Shown here piece after piece: positions 47,627 through 56,396 of a DNA stretch of 64,000 nt. This DNA is from Streptomyces sp. NBC_00353 (GTDB lineage: Bacteria > Actinomycetota > Actinomycetes > Streptomycetales > Streptomycetaceae). The first letter of the stretch is position 1; each line of letters opens with the position of its first letter. Under the pieces are notes generated by a model, which saw only the letters and a list, made by a program, of their open reading frames with translations, made no database searches and had not been told where the DNA came from. The translations under genes were made by a program, and so were the position numbers. The stretch spans positions 4,216,001 through 4,280,000 of the forward strand of contig NZ_CP107985.1 in the NCBI RefSeq assembly GCF_036108815.1. Reading direction: 5' to 3'.

Positions 47627-47662
47627 GGTCACCTGCACGCCATGACCGGCATGCAGGTGACC
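47627..47662. terminator. Bidirectional terminator
   Basis: Perfect 11-bp arms (47627-47637 GGTCACCTGCA with 47652-47662) with a 14-base loop, between convergent stops at 47616 and 47674. Confidence 0.75.
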
Positions 47663-47673
47663 CGCCGTGCCGA

Positions 47674-48156
47674 TCAGTCCGTCCAGTACGTGTCGTGCTT
47701 GATGAAGAACTCGGCCCGCTCCTCCTGTGACCACTCGGCGGCCTGAGCGACCTTCTCGAAGTACTCCTCGCGCGGCGCACCCGGCGTGAACAGCAGCAGC
47801 ATCGACGCCGGCGCGTCGGAGTCGTTCCGGAATGCGTGCAGCCCGCCCTGCGGTACGTACACGAAGTCGCCCTGCTTGGTGTCGATCCACCGCTCACCGT
47901 TGTAGATCCGCACCGTCCCGTCGAGGATGAAGAACGATTCCGAGATCGACCGGTGGAAGTGCGTCGCCGGGCCGCCCGCTCTGGGCGCCATGTCCATCCG
48001 GTACAGCCCGAACTCGCCGTGCGTGGTGTGCGTGGTCGCCAGATAGTGGGTGGCACTGCCGGTGCGGGACTGCAGGTTCGGCACCGTGTCGGCCGGCCTG
48101 TACGTGGCGCTGATCTCTCCCTTGCCGTCCCCGTAGATCGGCTCCGGATACGACAT
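47674..48156 (-). CDS. Cupin-domain protein
   Basis: 160 residues. Cupin motif 1 is read as GGPATHFHRSISESFFILDG with two His and one Glu, and motif 2 as GDFVYVPQGGLHAFRN with its His, so a metal site is likely. GAGGAGAAC precedes the ATG. Related proteins include dioxygenases and sugar-binding regulators, but nothing here indicates a substrate. The upstream side holds a 21-bp direct repeat. Confidence 0.88.
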   Translation of the reverse strand: MSYPEPIYGDGKGEISATYRPADTVPNLQSRTGSATHYLATTHTTHGEFGLYRMDMAPRAGGPATHFHRSISESFFILDGTVRIYNGERWIDTKQGDFVYVPQGGLHAFRNDSDAPASMLLLFTPGAPREEYFEKVAQAAEWSQEERAEFFIKHDTYWTD

Positions 48157-48165
48157 GCCGTTCTC

Positions 48166-48222
48166 CTCTCGATGCTGCCGGTGCTCTCGGTAGGGTCGGT
48201 GCTCTCGATGCTGCCGGTGCTC
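48166..48222. repeat. 21-bp direct repeat upstream of the cupin gene
   Basis: Two perfect 21-bp copies, at 48166-48186 and 48202-48222, begin CTCTCGATGCTGCCGG and recur with a 36-bp period. The first lies 10 bases before the cupin ATG. The 15-base gap also repeats part of the unit (GTGCTCTCG). Confidence 0.75.
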
Positions 48223-48306
48223 GGTGCGGCGGCATCGGGTGACGATCGAGGCCGCTGATGTGTCGAAGCCGGGCGGCGGTACCTGCCCTCCCGTAGGATC
48301 CGCGAC

Positions 48307-48807
48307 TCAGCTCTGTGGCTGGAAGTAGCGAACACCCTTCTCGATGAGGTGCCCGGCATAGGCGCGCCCGATGGCCGGCTTCCCCCGGTACATCCCCACG
48401 TGTCCCTGGGCACTGTCGACGACGACCGGTCGGGCGAAACAGGCGAACCGATTGCGCTGCTTCTCCTCCGCCCAGGCCATCGCGGCCGGGTCGATCCGGT
48501 CACTGACCAGCACAGGGAAGCAGGCGACACCGGTCTGCATGCCGACGGGCAGCCCGCCCTTGTTCTTCTTGGCGTACGTGAGCACCTGTGTGGTGAACGT
48601 GTCGACGACCGGGACGGTGATCTCGGGCACGGCGGCGGCCACGGTGAACAGATGCAGATTCGTGGCCGCCCAGCGCATCCGGAAGTCGGCCCTCCGGCCG
48701 ACGAGCACAGGCGCGCCCGCCCAGTCCTCCCAGCGCGGCCCGCAGCCGTCGGCCGCCAGTCGGCTCTCGACCGATGCCAGGTAATTCCGTATCGACTCTT
48801 GGCTCAT
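48307..48807 (-). CDS. Conserved-looking hypothetical protein
   Basis: 166 residues with clear coding character and no signal peptide or membrane helix. It has an N-terminal helix (MSQESIRNYLASVESRLAAD), a central region with AATNLHLFTVAAAVPEITVP and a Cys/Arg-rich C-terminal half (QRNRFACFARPVVVDSA). I do not recognise the family. It is upstream of the cupin gene on the same strand, 150 bp away. Confidence 0.65.
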   Translation of the reverse strand: MSQESIRNYLASVESRLAADGCGPRWEDWAGAPVLVGRRADFRMRWAATNLHLFTVAAAVPEITVPVVDTFTTQVLTYAKKNKGGLPVGMQTGVACFPVLVSDRIDPAAMAWAEEKQRNRFACFARPVVVDSAQGHVGMYRGKPAIGRAYAGHLIEKGVRYFQPQS

Positions 48808-49226
48808 GGCCGAGATTGTCCACGGGCCGGGCGCGGTCCGGAAGCCGACACCGGCTGCCGAAGCCGCGCAGGGCCGACTCGGGCAGGACGGGCTCCATGA
48901 CGGACCCGCAGAACGCGGAGCCGGCGAAGCGCACACTGCCGGGAATCGTGGTGCCGGGCGGGTGGCGGACGTCTCGACCGACGGCCTGACGGTGCGTCGG
49001 GAGGGAAGGGCCCGGGCTGCGGTGCAGGAGAGCCCCGAGGAGTGGTGCCACTCGGCCCGCCTCGCGCATCAGGCGCTCAAGCAGCTGCCCGAAGCCGGCC
49101 CTGTGGGCCGTCGGTGGCAAAGCAGCCCTTGTCCTCGTGCGCCTGCCGTCGGGCTCCCACGCCGCGCTGAACAATCGCCCTGGTCAAGACGTAGGACGTG
49201 GCTCAGCGGACCGAGGGGAACGACCG
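48808..49226. other. Gene-poor region, possible decayed gene
   Basis: 419 bases without a supported gene. A 30-codon frame (48897-48989, MTDPQNAEPAKRTLPGIVVP) looks like the start of a protein but stops early. The next frame (about 48970-49180) has coding-like bias without a start. A decayed gene is possible but not proven. Confidence 0.4.
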
Positions 49227-49979
49227 ATGGACAGAACGGCACATTCGGATCGCAGAGCTCTGCTCACCGGCGGACTTGCGGTCGCCACGGTTGCGCTTGC
49301 GGGGTGCTCGTCGACGAGCGCCACCCCGTCGACGAACAGCGCTCCGTCGGCGAGCAGCGCTTCGCCGGAGGCGCGGCCGGCCACGCCCGCCGCAGCATTC
49401 GCGAGGCTGATGGACGGCAACAAGCGCTGGGTGAGCGGAGATCTACAACATCCCGACCGGGATCCGGACCGGCGCGAGCTCGTGGCCCAGACGCAGGAGC
49501 CTTTCGGGTCGATCCTCGCGTGCATCGACTCCCGGGTACCGCCTGAACTCCTCTTCGATACCGGGCTGGGCGACCTTTACGTGATGCGCACCGGCGGGGA
49601 GGCGGTCGGCCCGGTGGTCACGGGTTCCGTGGAGTACGGCCCCATGACGAGTGGCACTCCGCTCATCGTGGTCCTCGGGCACCAGCGCTGCGGCGCCATC
49701 GAGGCGGCGTACAAGTCCATCCGCGACGGCAAACCGCTGCCGGGAAACCTGGAGGCGATCGCCAAGGCTCTGCGGCCGGCGTACGAGCTGGCAGTCCGGG
49801 AAGGCGGTGCCGATCCGGTCGAGACCATGGCCCGCGCCCAGGTCAGGCTGACCGCGGCCGATCTGCGCTCCAACCAGGACCTGGCCCCACTCGTGGCAAA
49901 GGGCACCCTTGCCGTGGTCGGCGCCTACTACTCGCTCGACACCGGCAAGGTGGAAGTCCTGGCCGGCGCGCCTTCCTGA
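49227..49979 (+). CDS. Exported beta-class carbonic anhydrase (Tat/lipoprotein signal)
   Basis: 250 residues. The N-terminus SDRRALLTGGLAVATVALAGC combines a twin-arginine motif with a lipobox, then a Ser/Thr/Pro/Ala linker. The zinc site is complete: Cys99 and Asp101 in ACIDSR, and His152 and Cys155 in GHQRCGAI. It catalyses CO2 hydration, here probably outside the membrane, which is unusual because beta-class enzymes are mostly cytoplasmic. GAGGGG precedes the ATG. No transporter gene is adjacent. Confidence 0.92.
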   Translation: MDRTAHSDRRALLTGGLAVATVALAGCSSTSATPSTNSAPSASSASPEARPATPAAAFARLMDGNKRWVSGDLQHPDRDPDRRELVAQTQEPFGSILACIDSRVPPELLFDTGLGDLYVMRTGGEAVGPVVTGSVEYGPMTSGTPLIVVLGHQRCGAIEAAYKSIRDGKPLPGNLEAIAKALRPAYELAVREGGADPVETMARAQVRLTAADLRSNQDLAPLVAKGTLAVVGAYYSLDTGKVEVLAGAPS

Positions 49980-50106
49980 CCCGCCGGACCGGACGGATGC
50001 GCGTGGCCGGGTCGGTGAGGATGAACGGCACCGCCTCGTCGAGGCGGTGCCGAAGCAGCCGAAAGCACCACGCCGCTCGCGAGGTGGGGGACTTCGGGCT
50101 CCGCGG

Positions 50107-51546
50107 CTATCGGGGCTGCCACGCCCGTACGAGGTCCTCCGGTCCCCAGTGCGCGGCCAGCGGCAGATCGTCGGCCACACCGCAGCGGGAGACCGCGACC
50201 AGCGGAGTGTCCGGGGCGGCACCGGGGACGGCGAGCACGTCGCGTACCAAGGCGTCGTACTCGTGACGGCCGAAGGGCTGGGTCTCGAACCACTTGACCG
50301 ACCCGACGAAGTGCACCTGCCGCGCCACCGGCTCGCGGTCCGCACCGATGAGGTCGACCTCGGGGTTGTTCTGACGGTTCCACCAACCGCCGATGGCCTC
50401 GGTCCCGGGCCACTCGTCATCGGGCATCAGACGCAGCAGGGACTCGCGGATCAGCGGCTCGACCGCTCTCCCGCGCCAAGTGGTCCATGACCGCTCGATG
50501 CGTTCCAACGCCAGGTCACCGCGGCCACGCTCGATGAGTGGGATCGCGCGCGCCAGGAAGGCCAGCCAGAACCGCAGATACGGATCGGCGATCCGATAGC
50601 GCTTGTTCTTGGTGTCCGACTTGACGGACAGAGGGAGATCGGCGGCCAGGACGCGCTTGGCCTGCAACGTTGCCAACAGCGGGGAGAGCGTGCCGGACGG
50701 CAGCGCGCCGGCGCCGCCGGCCTGGGCTGCGATCGCGCTGAATGTGCGCTCACCGCTGCCGACCGCTTCCAGTACGGCTCGCGAGTGCGAAGCCTCGGGG
50801 AATTCGCCCAGCAGGGACAGCTCGCCGGCCACCAGCAGAGGCGAGAGAGGATTGGCGACCGAAGCTTGCAGAAAGGCCGTACGCCCCATTCCCGGCCGCC
50901 ATGACTGCACGATCTCGGGGAAACCGCCGGTGATCAACTGGGCGTCGACAGCTTCTGCGGCGTCGAGCCCGGTCATGGCCTGCACGTCGGCCAGGTTCAG
51001 GGGCTGAACGGTCATTTTGGCCGCCCGGCCGAAGAACGGGCGCCCGTACGACTGCAGTGCCTCCATCACCGATGTATCGCTGCCGACCAGCAGCAGAAGC
51101 ACGGGCTTGGAAGACAGGTGCCGGTCCCAGACGGTCTGGAGTGCGCCCTCGAATTCCTGATCCTGCTCGACCAGCCAGGGCACCTCGTCAATCACCGCGA
51201 TGCTGGGCGAGTCATCGGGTACCGCGAGTGCCAGCGAGCGCAGGGCCTGGTTCCAGTCCTGCGCCTGGAGGCCGGCGATCAACTCCGCCCCTGGCAGCAG
51301 TGACTGCGCGAGGGTCGCGACAAAGTCGGCGCGCTCCGTCACAGGGTTACGCCCCCGGGTGGCCTGGAACACCACGTACGGCGCCCCCGAGCGGTCGCAG
51401 AACTCCTGGACCAGTCGCGACTTCCCCACGCGGCGCCGACCCGTCATGATCACGGCCCGCCCCCGGGTGGCTCCACGCCCCTCGGCCACCGTCCGGTACT
51501 GCTCGGCCAACAGCTCAAGATCTCCGGCCCGGCCTTGGAACTCCAC
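50107..51546 (-). CDS. AAA ATPase with DUF234-type C-terminal domain
   Basis: 479 residues from a GTG. Walker A TGRRRVGKSRL is at about 35-45 and Walker B SIAVIDEVPWL at about 115-125, followed by sensor-like LLLVGSDTSVMEAL. The middle part is a winged-helix region (TFSAIAAQAGGAGALPSGTL), and the C-terminus resembles the DUF234 nuclease-like module (PEVDLIGADREPVARQVHFVG and SVKWF), with Asp, Glu and Lys in nuclease-like spacing. Such archaeal-type ATPases are scattered accessory genes of unknown role. AT-rich tandem repeats precede it. Confidence 0.88.
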   Translation of the reverse strand: MEFQGRAGDLELLAEQYRTVAEGRGATRGRAVIMTGRRRVGKSRLVQEFCDRSGAPYVVFQATRGRNPVTERADFVATLAQSLLPGAELIAGLQAQDWNQALRSLALAVPDDSPSIAVIDEVPWLVEQDQEFEGALQTVWDRHLSSKPVLLLLVGSDTSVMEALQSYGRPFFGRAAKMTVQPLNLADVQAMTGLDAAEAVDAQLITGGFPEIVQSWRPGMGRTAFLQASVANPLSPLLVAGELSLLGEFPEASHSRAVLEAVGSGERTFSAIAAQAGGAGALPSGTLSPLLATLQAKRVLAADLPLSVKSDTKNKRYRIADPYLRFWLAFLARAIPLIERGRGDLALERIERSWTTWRGRAVEPLIRESLLRLMPDDEWPGTEAIGGWWNRQNNPEVDLIGADREPVARQVHFVGSVKWFETQPFGRHEYDALVRDVLAVPGAAPDTPLVAVSRCGVADDLPLAAHWGPEDLVRAWQPR

Positions 51547-51565
51547 GAGGCATCCCTGGTATTTA

Positions 51566-51597
51566 ACGTAGATTGATTCTTACGTAGATTGAATCTT
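51566..51597 (-). repeat. 16-bp AT-rich tandem repeat before the AAA ATPase gene
   Basis: Two adjacent 16-bp copies, ACGTAGATTGATTCTT (51566-51581) and ACGTAGATTGAATCTT (51582-51597), differ at one base. Each contains AGATT-xx-TCT symmetry. They lie 20-51 bases before the ATPase start in otherwise GC-rich DNA, so a repressor operator overlapping the promoter is likely. Confidence 0.75.
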
Positions 51598-51599
51598 AC

Positions 51600-52175
51600 T
51601 TCACCTCTTACTGCCACTGCGGCAGGCGCGGGGTGCGCGATTGCGGATCGGCGACGGCATCGTGGCCGGCGGGGGGCGTGAGGGCGGTGGAGGCAGCCCA
51701 CCGGCGAGGGTGAGGGGTGAACCGTCAGACTCCGTGCAATGCGCTCGCGGAACGAAATGCATCGCCCCTGGGAGCGCTGGGTGCGACTTCACAGACGGCT
51801 GATCCCGCCCGTAGCCGCAGCTACCTCACTGCGGCTACGCGAAGGTCGGCGTACGCCCGGTTTCGCCCGCAGCCTCGGCACCTGAAGTGGCAGCGGTGGA
51901 CTGACCGTCCTTGTCCGGAGCACCGGCATAGCTCTCGACCCTCGCAGATGCATGGGCCCTGGACTGGCACCGCATGTGGTCCCCCCGAGCGGTTCTTGGA
52001 GCAGGTCATCCGCTGGATCAACGATCGCAGTGCTCGAGATGTCCGCGAGAAGGGGCTAGGAACGGATCGTGACCGCATGGCCGAATCCGCTGACGTACCT
52101 GACAACCCGGATCTAGCCTGTTCCACCCCAGATCATCGCGTGCTGAAGCTTTCCCCGATGTCATAAGGATGGGTA
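51600..52175. other. Gene-poor region with a hairpin
   Basis: 576 bases with no supported gene. A perfect 10-bp hairpin lies at 51811-51838 (GTAGCCGCAG arms, 8-base loop). A plus-strand frame (51717-52166) is open, but its codon use and composition are not convincing. The region ends with the AAGGA RBS of the next gene. Confidence 0.5.
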
Positions 52176-53108
52176 GTGACCACGGACAAGCAGCCCCTGC
52201 CGTCACCAGCGGATCTTGCAAAGCTGAAGCAGAACCACGAGGCCGGCGCGCCCACCCCGGAGATACGGGTGCGCCGGCCCGGCAACGCCCTGTTCGAATA
52301 CGCGTACATGGGTTACGTCCGCAAGACATTGGCCGACCCTGCGGCCAAGCCGGACCTCTACGACCAGTTGGCCGTGATGGCAGAGCCTGAGGACTGGGAC
52401 GGACGTTCCCCTGAGGCTGTGGGAAGCATCCGAATCCTGCGCAACTACATCCGGTGGACGTTCGAACGGGCAAGCCGGCAGGAGAAGCTCTCGGCCAGCT
52501 CCAGCGGTACGTACTCCGCCTTCAACACGGGCTTGGCGACACCCCAGCAGGAGACGATCTACGGACTGTTTCGCCGCAACAGCCGTTCCGACAGCCAGCA
52601 ATGGGCCTTCGTCAGCTGGGTCGAGGCGAGTAAGCGCGAGTTCATGGACCACTTCCCGCCTTCGCTGCGTCCCGAGTTCGTGACCTACACCGAGGACCCT
52701 GCGGACTACGTCTACGACTGGCGGCGAGAACTCGTCGTAAACGTTGACCACATCCTCAACGAAGAGACCGGGAACCTCGAACGCTTCCCGGAGGCACTGC
52801 GCAATAACCCGTACCTCGCGCGCATGGCACTGAAGGGCGCGGTCGACGCGTCCGTGGACCGTGTCCGCCGCAACTACAAGGCCGCGGTGCCCTCTTGGTA
52901 TCCGACTCATGACACCGTCCAACTACTGCTGCCCCTGTCATTGCAGTCCGTCGGCGTGGTCGATCTGGCACTGGTCGTCTCCCGGCAGGGTGAGTTCTAT
53001 CGCGGCCATACGGTCCTCACCACTGCCATGGCGTACACCAACGCCCGCCTCCTCGCGCGCCCCGACAGCGACTGGCTTCAGCCGGCGTCCGAGGAAGAGA
53101 CCGGGTAG
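52176..53108 (+). CDS. DUF3825-domain protein
   Basis: 310 residues from a GTG after AAGGA. Residues about 30-300 resemble the DUF3825 domain: FEYAYMGYVRKTL at the start, YDWRRELVVNVDHILNEETG in the middle and SVGVVDLALVVSRQGEFYRG followed by TVLTTAMAYTNARLL at the end. The domain is known next to OST-HTH/LOTUS RNA-binding modules, but no such module is seen here. Function unknown. Its codon use is somewhat less GC-biased than that of nearby core genes, which suits an accessory origin. Confidence 0.75.
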   Translation: MTTDKQPLPSPADLAKLKQNHEAGAPTPEIRVRRPGNALFEYAYMGYVRKTLADPAAKPDLYDQLAVMAEPEDWDGRSPEAVGSIRILRNYIRWTFERASRQEKLSASSSGTYSAFNTGLATPQQETIYGLFRRNSRSDSQQWAFVSWVEASKREFMDHFPPSLRPEFVTYTEDPADYVYDWRRELVVNVDHILNEETGNLERFPEALRNNPYLARMALKGAVDASVDRVRRNYKAAVPSWYPTHDTVQLLLPLSLQSVGVVDLALVVSRQGEFYRGHTVLTTAMAYTNARLLARPDSDWLQPASEEETG

Positions 53109-53518
53109 AGCGGAACGGGATCGGGCTCTGCGATCCGCATCCGCCTGGAGCCGATCCACCCCGTACACCTGTCTCGAGATGCCTGTCCTTTCGCCCTGGC
53201 CCCTACCAGTGGCCAGGGCGGCCGTCACCGACCGAGCGGGGCACCACAACTACTTCGGATGCCGCGATGCGGCTGCCGAATCCACATCCGGCAACGGTCC
53301 GGGCTCGCCGCTTCAACCGGCCGCTGCGCCGGATCGTGGATCCGGCGGGTGAGTGCGTCGGCTGCCTCGAGATACCGCGGACCACAAAGGCCGCCAAGCC
53401 CGCGCCACCACAGATCAGGCACTCCCTTTCGCCAGATCAACCAGACGTTGAAAGGGACGCGCACTGCAGCGCTACCACCTACGAAAACACCGTCCTGGCG
53501 CGGCTCAGGTCAGCCGAA
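53109..53518. other. Gene-poor region
   Basis: 410 bases with no supported gene and no clear repeat. Short frames on both strands lack start signals and a consistent coding bias. A decayed gene cannot be excluded. Confidence 0.45.
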
Positions 53519-54148
53519 TCAACACCGTGGAGTGAGGTCTCCCTGCGCCTCTGGAGGGTGTACCTCCAGGATCGACGCCGTTCCGCCGGCCACCGCAGTC
53601 TCGTACAGCGTAATCCGGTCGCCCGGGATGAGGTGCCTCCACCGCGCGGGTGTCAAAGGCAGGAGGCGCACTGGCGCCCGAGCGCCGGGTGCGAGGTCAG
53701 GACCGAACTCGACCCACACGCGGGCGATGTCCAGGTCTGATGCCCCGCCCTCCCTCCGGTGGCCGATGTCCCACATCGGCCGCAGCACCCCGGCTCCGGG
53801 GATCGGAGCGCGCCGGAACGTCTCACCGGCCGGGAGGAGCACGAGATCAGCCCGGATGACGCCCACTCGTGTCTCGGTACCCCGCCACCGGCACCACTCC
53901 CGGCTCCGTTCGAGCCCCAATATCACCGCCACGTGTTCCAGCCGCTCCCAGAAGCCCTTCGGTGCCGTCCATCCGTCACCCAGTTCCTCGAGCAGGTCGA
54001 ACGCCACTTCCCACTCGTCGTGCGCGAGGTAGTCCCAGACATCGGAAACCGTGACGTCGTTGTCGGTCGCAACGCCTTCGGGCACCAGCAGCGCGGCGGC
54101 CTCAAGTATCCCGACGACATCCACGCGCCCATTATGGATCAGCAGCAC
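53519..54148 (-). CDS. Hypothetical protein, possibly immunity-like
   Basis: 209 residues from a GTG after GAGGGG. The N-terminal part is helical and acidic (DVWDYLAHDEWEVAFDLLEE) and reads like the small alpha/beta proteins found near polymorphic toxins; the C-terminal half (FRRAPIPGAGVLRPMWDIG and beyond) is beta-rich. No signal peptide, membrane helix or catalytic motif. I do not recognise the family, and no toxin gene is adjacent, so an immunity role is only a thought. Confidence 0.65.
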   Translation of the reverse strand: MLLIHNGRVDVVGILEAAALLVPEGVATDNDVTVSDVWDYLAHDEWEVAFDLLEELGDGWTAPKGFWERLEHVAVILGLERSREWCRWRGTETRVGVIRADLVLLPAGETFRRAPIPGAGVLRPMWDIGHRREGGASDLDIARVWVEFGPDLAPGARAPVRLLPLTPARWRHLIPGDRITLYETAVAGGTASILEVHPPEAQGDLTPRC

Positions 54149-54187
54149 AACACCCCTCTTGACGGCTGCACTCGCCGGCCCTGGCTC

Positions 54188-54349
54188 ATGGCCGCACTGC
54201 CCGACTGGATGCGCCCGCCGCGCGCGGAAGGCTGGCTCGCGGAGGATCTGGACCGCCTCCTCGCCTCCGCCGCCCGCACCGTCTCCGACGGCTTCCTACC
54301 GCACTCTCCGGACGAGGAGGACTCCTCCTTCCAGCCCATGCTCAGGTGA
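54188..54349 (+). pseudogene. Truncated Uma2-family endonuclease-like gene
   Basis: 53 residues. The first part (MAALPDWMRPPRAEGWLAED and LDRL) closely resembles the N-terminus of Uma2-family proteins (about 190 residues, PD-(D/E)XK-like) that are abundant in Streptomyces. After LDRL the match stops and an unrelated Ser/Asp-rich end follows. The nuclease core is absent, so this is a remnant. The ATG has no strong RBS. Confidence 0.5.
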
Positions 54350-54393
54350 CGATGCTTCAGAAGATCGAGTACCTGTCCGGCCCGGGTAACGAG

Positions 54394-54427
54394 CAAGGGG
54401 CCGACTCCCGAAAGAGCCGACCCCTTG
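54394..54427 (-). terminator. Terminator of ychF
   Basis: 14-bp arms (54394-54407 with 54414-54427), two of them wobble-type pairs, around the loop CCGAAA, 47 bases after the ychF stop. Confidence 0.75.
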
Positions 54428-54473
54428 CCACCTGCGAACGCGACGAAAAGCGACGCGCGCAGTAACGCATCGA

Positions 54474-55562
<1,089 letters not shown>

Positions 55563-55757
55563 GTTGGCGACTTCCTGGAGTAAGGACGGGTGGGCCGATT
55601 CTCCAGTTTACGGGCGGGGGCGAGCGGGTACTCACGCGTCCGGTCGGGGGCCGATGCGGTTCCCGTTCGACCATGTGGCATCGAACTCACCGCCAAGGTC
55701 ACCGAAAGGGCGTGTCCAACGCCTCCTCCCTCCCACCTCGCGACCTACGTTGTCCCG

Positions 55758-56354
55758 GTGGAGCAGCCCAGAACACGTCCCCCTCAGCGCCGGCAGTCGT
55801 CGCAGCAGGCCCCACTGTCCCCGCAGAGCACCATCGACGAGGCCGCCACCGTCTACCGGGTGGTGGCCACGCCCGACGGGCGGGCACGACGCGTGCCGCC
55901 CGCCCTGCTCGCGCTGCGCCGGCTGCCCAATCCGCGACTGACCGGCATCGGTGCGGGGCTGTTCGCCGCCGCCGTCATGTTCGCGCTGGCCTGCCTCGAC
56001 TGGCTGCTGTTCGATGGATCGTCGATCCTGTACGGGGTGCTGTTCCTGCCGGTCAGCGCGCTGACCGCGCTCTGGGTGCGGCCCGCGGATCTGGTGACCG
56101 CGCCCATCAGTGTGCCGATCGCGTTCGCCGTCGGTGTGATTCCGATCGCCGGTGGGACGGGCGGCTTCGGCGGGCAGACCATGGCGGTGGTCACGGCGCT
56201 CGCCGTCCACGCCGGCTGGCTGTACGGCGGCACGCTCATCGCCGGGCTCATCGCCACCGTGCGCAAGGTCCGGCTGATGCGGCAGCGGCGGCGGATGCGG
56301 TCGGCCACGAAGGCGGCGCGCCCCGCCCGGCGTCCCCGGCGTCCAAGGCCCTGA
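55758..56354 (+). CDS. DUF6542-type membrane protein
   Basis: 198 residues from a GTG. A Gln/Pro/Arg-rich cytoplasmic N-terminus (MEQPRTRPPQRRQSSQQA) precedes about four helices: LTGIGAGLFAAAVMFALACL, YGVLFLPVSALTALW, LVTAPISVPIAFAVGVIPIA and AVVTALAVHAGWLYGGTLIA. This matches the DUF6542 membrane proteins of actinobacteria, commonly near ychF and ispH. A basic tail ends the protein. Function unknown. It is divergent from ychF and convergent with ppgK. Confidence 0.85.
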   Translation: MEQPRTRPPQRRQSSQQAPLSPQSTIDEAATVYRVVATPDGRARRVPPALLALRRLPNPRLTGIGAGLFAAAVMFALACLDWLLFDGSSILYGVLFLPVSALTALWVRPADLVTAPISVPIAFAVGVIPIAGGTGGFGGQTMAVVTALAVHAGWLYGGTLIAGLIATVRKVRLMRQRRRMRSATKAARPARRPRRPRP

Positions 56355-56364
56355 GGCCGTGGCA

Positions 56365-56386
56365 GGGGCAGGGGCAGGGGCAGGGG
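56365..56386 (+). repeat. Hexanucleotide G-run repeat with a perfect G-quadruplex motif
   Basis: Four GGGG runs separated by CA (GGGGCA repeated) span 56365-56386, with partial copies on both sides. The plus strand fits a two-base-loop G4 exactly. It lies in the 42-bp gap between the convergent stops of the DUF6542 gene and ppgK, where a terminator would be expected. Confidence 0.85.
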
Positions 56387-56396
56387 CACAAAAGGG

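Noticed and set aside
51811..51838. A tRNA-like or small-RNA hairpin
   Set aside because: Only one 10-bp stem is present; no cloverleaf, T-loop consensus or promoter could be seen, so it is recorded only as a hairpin in a gene-poor region.
51717..52166. A 149-codon plus-strand frame before the DUF3825 gene
   Set aside because: Codon bias is poor, composition is Arg/Pro/His-rich and no RBS or domain is seen.
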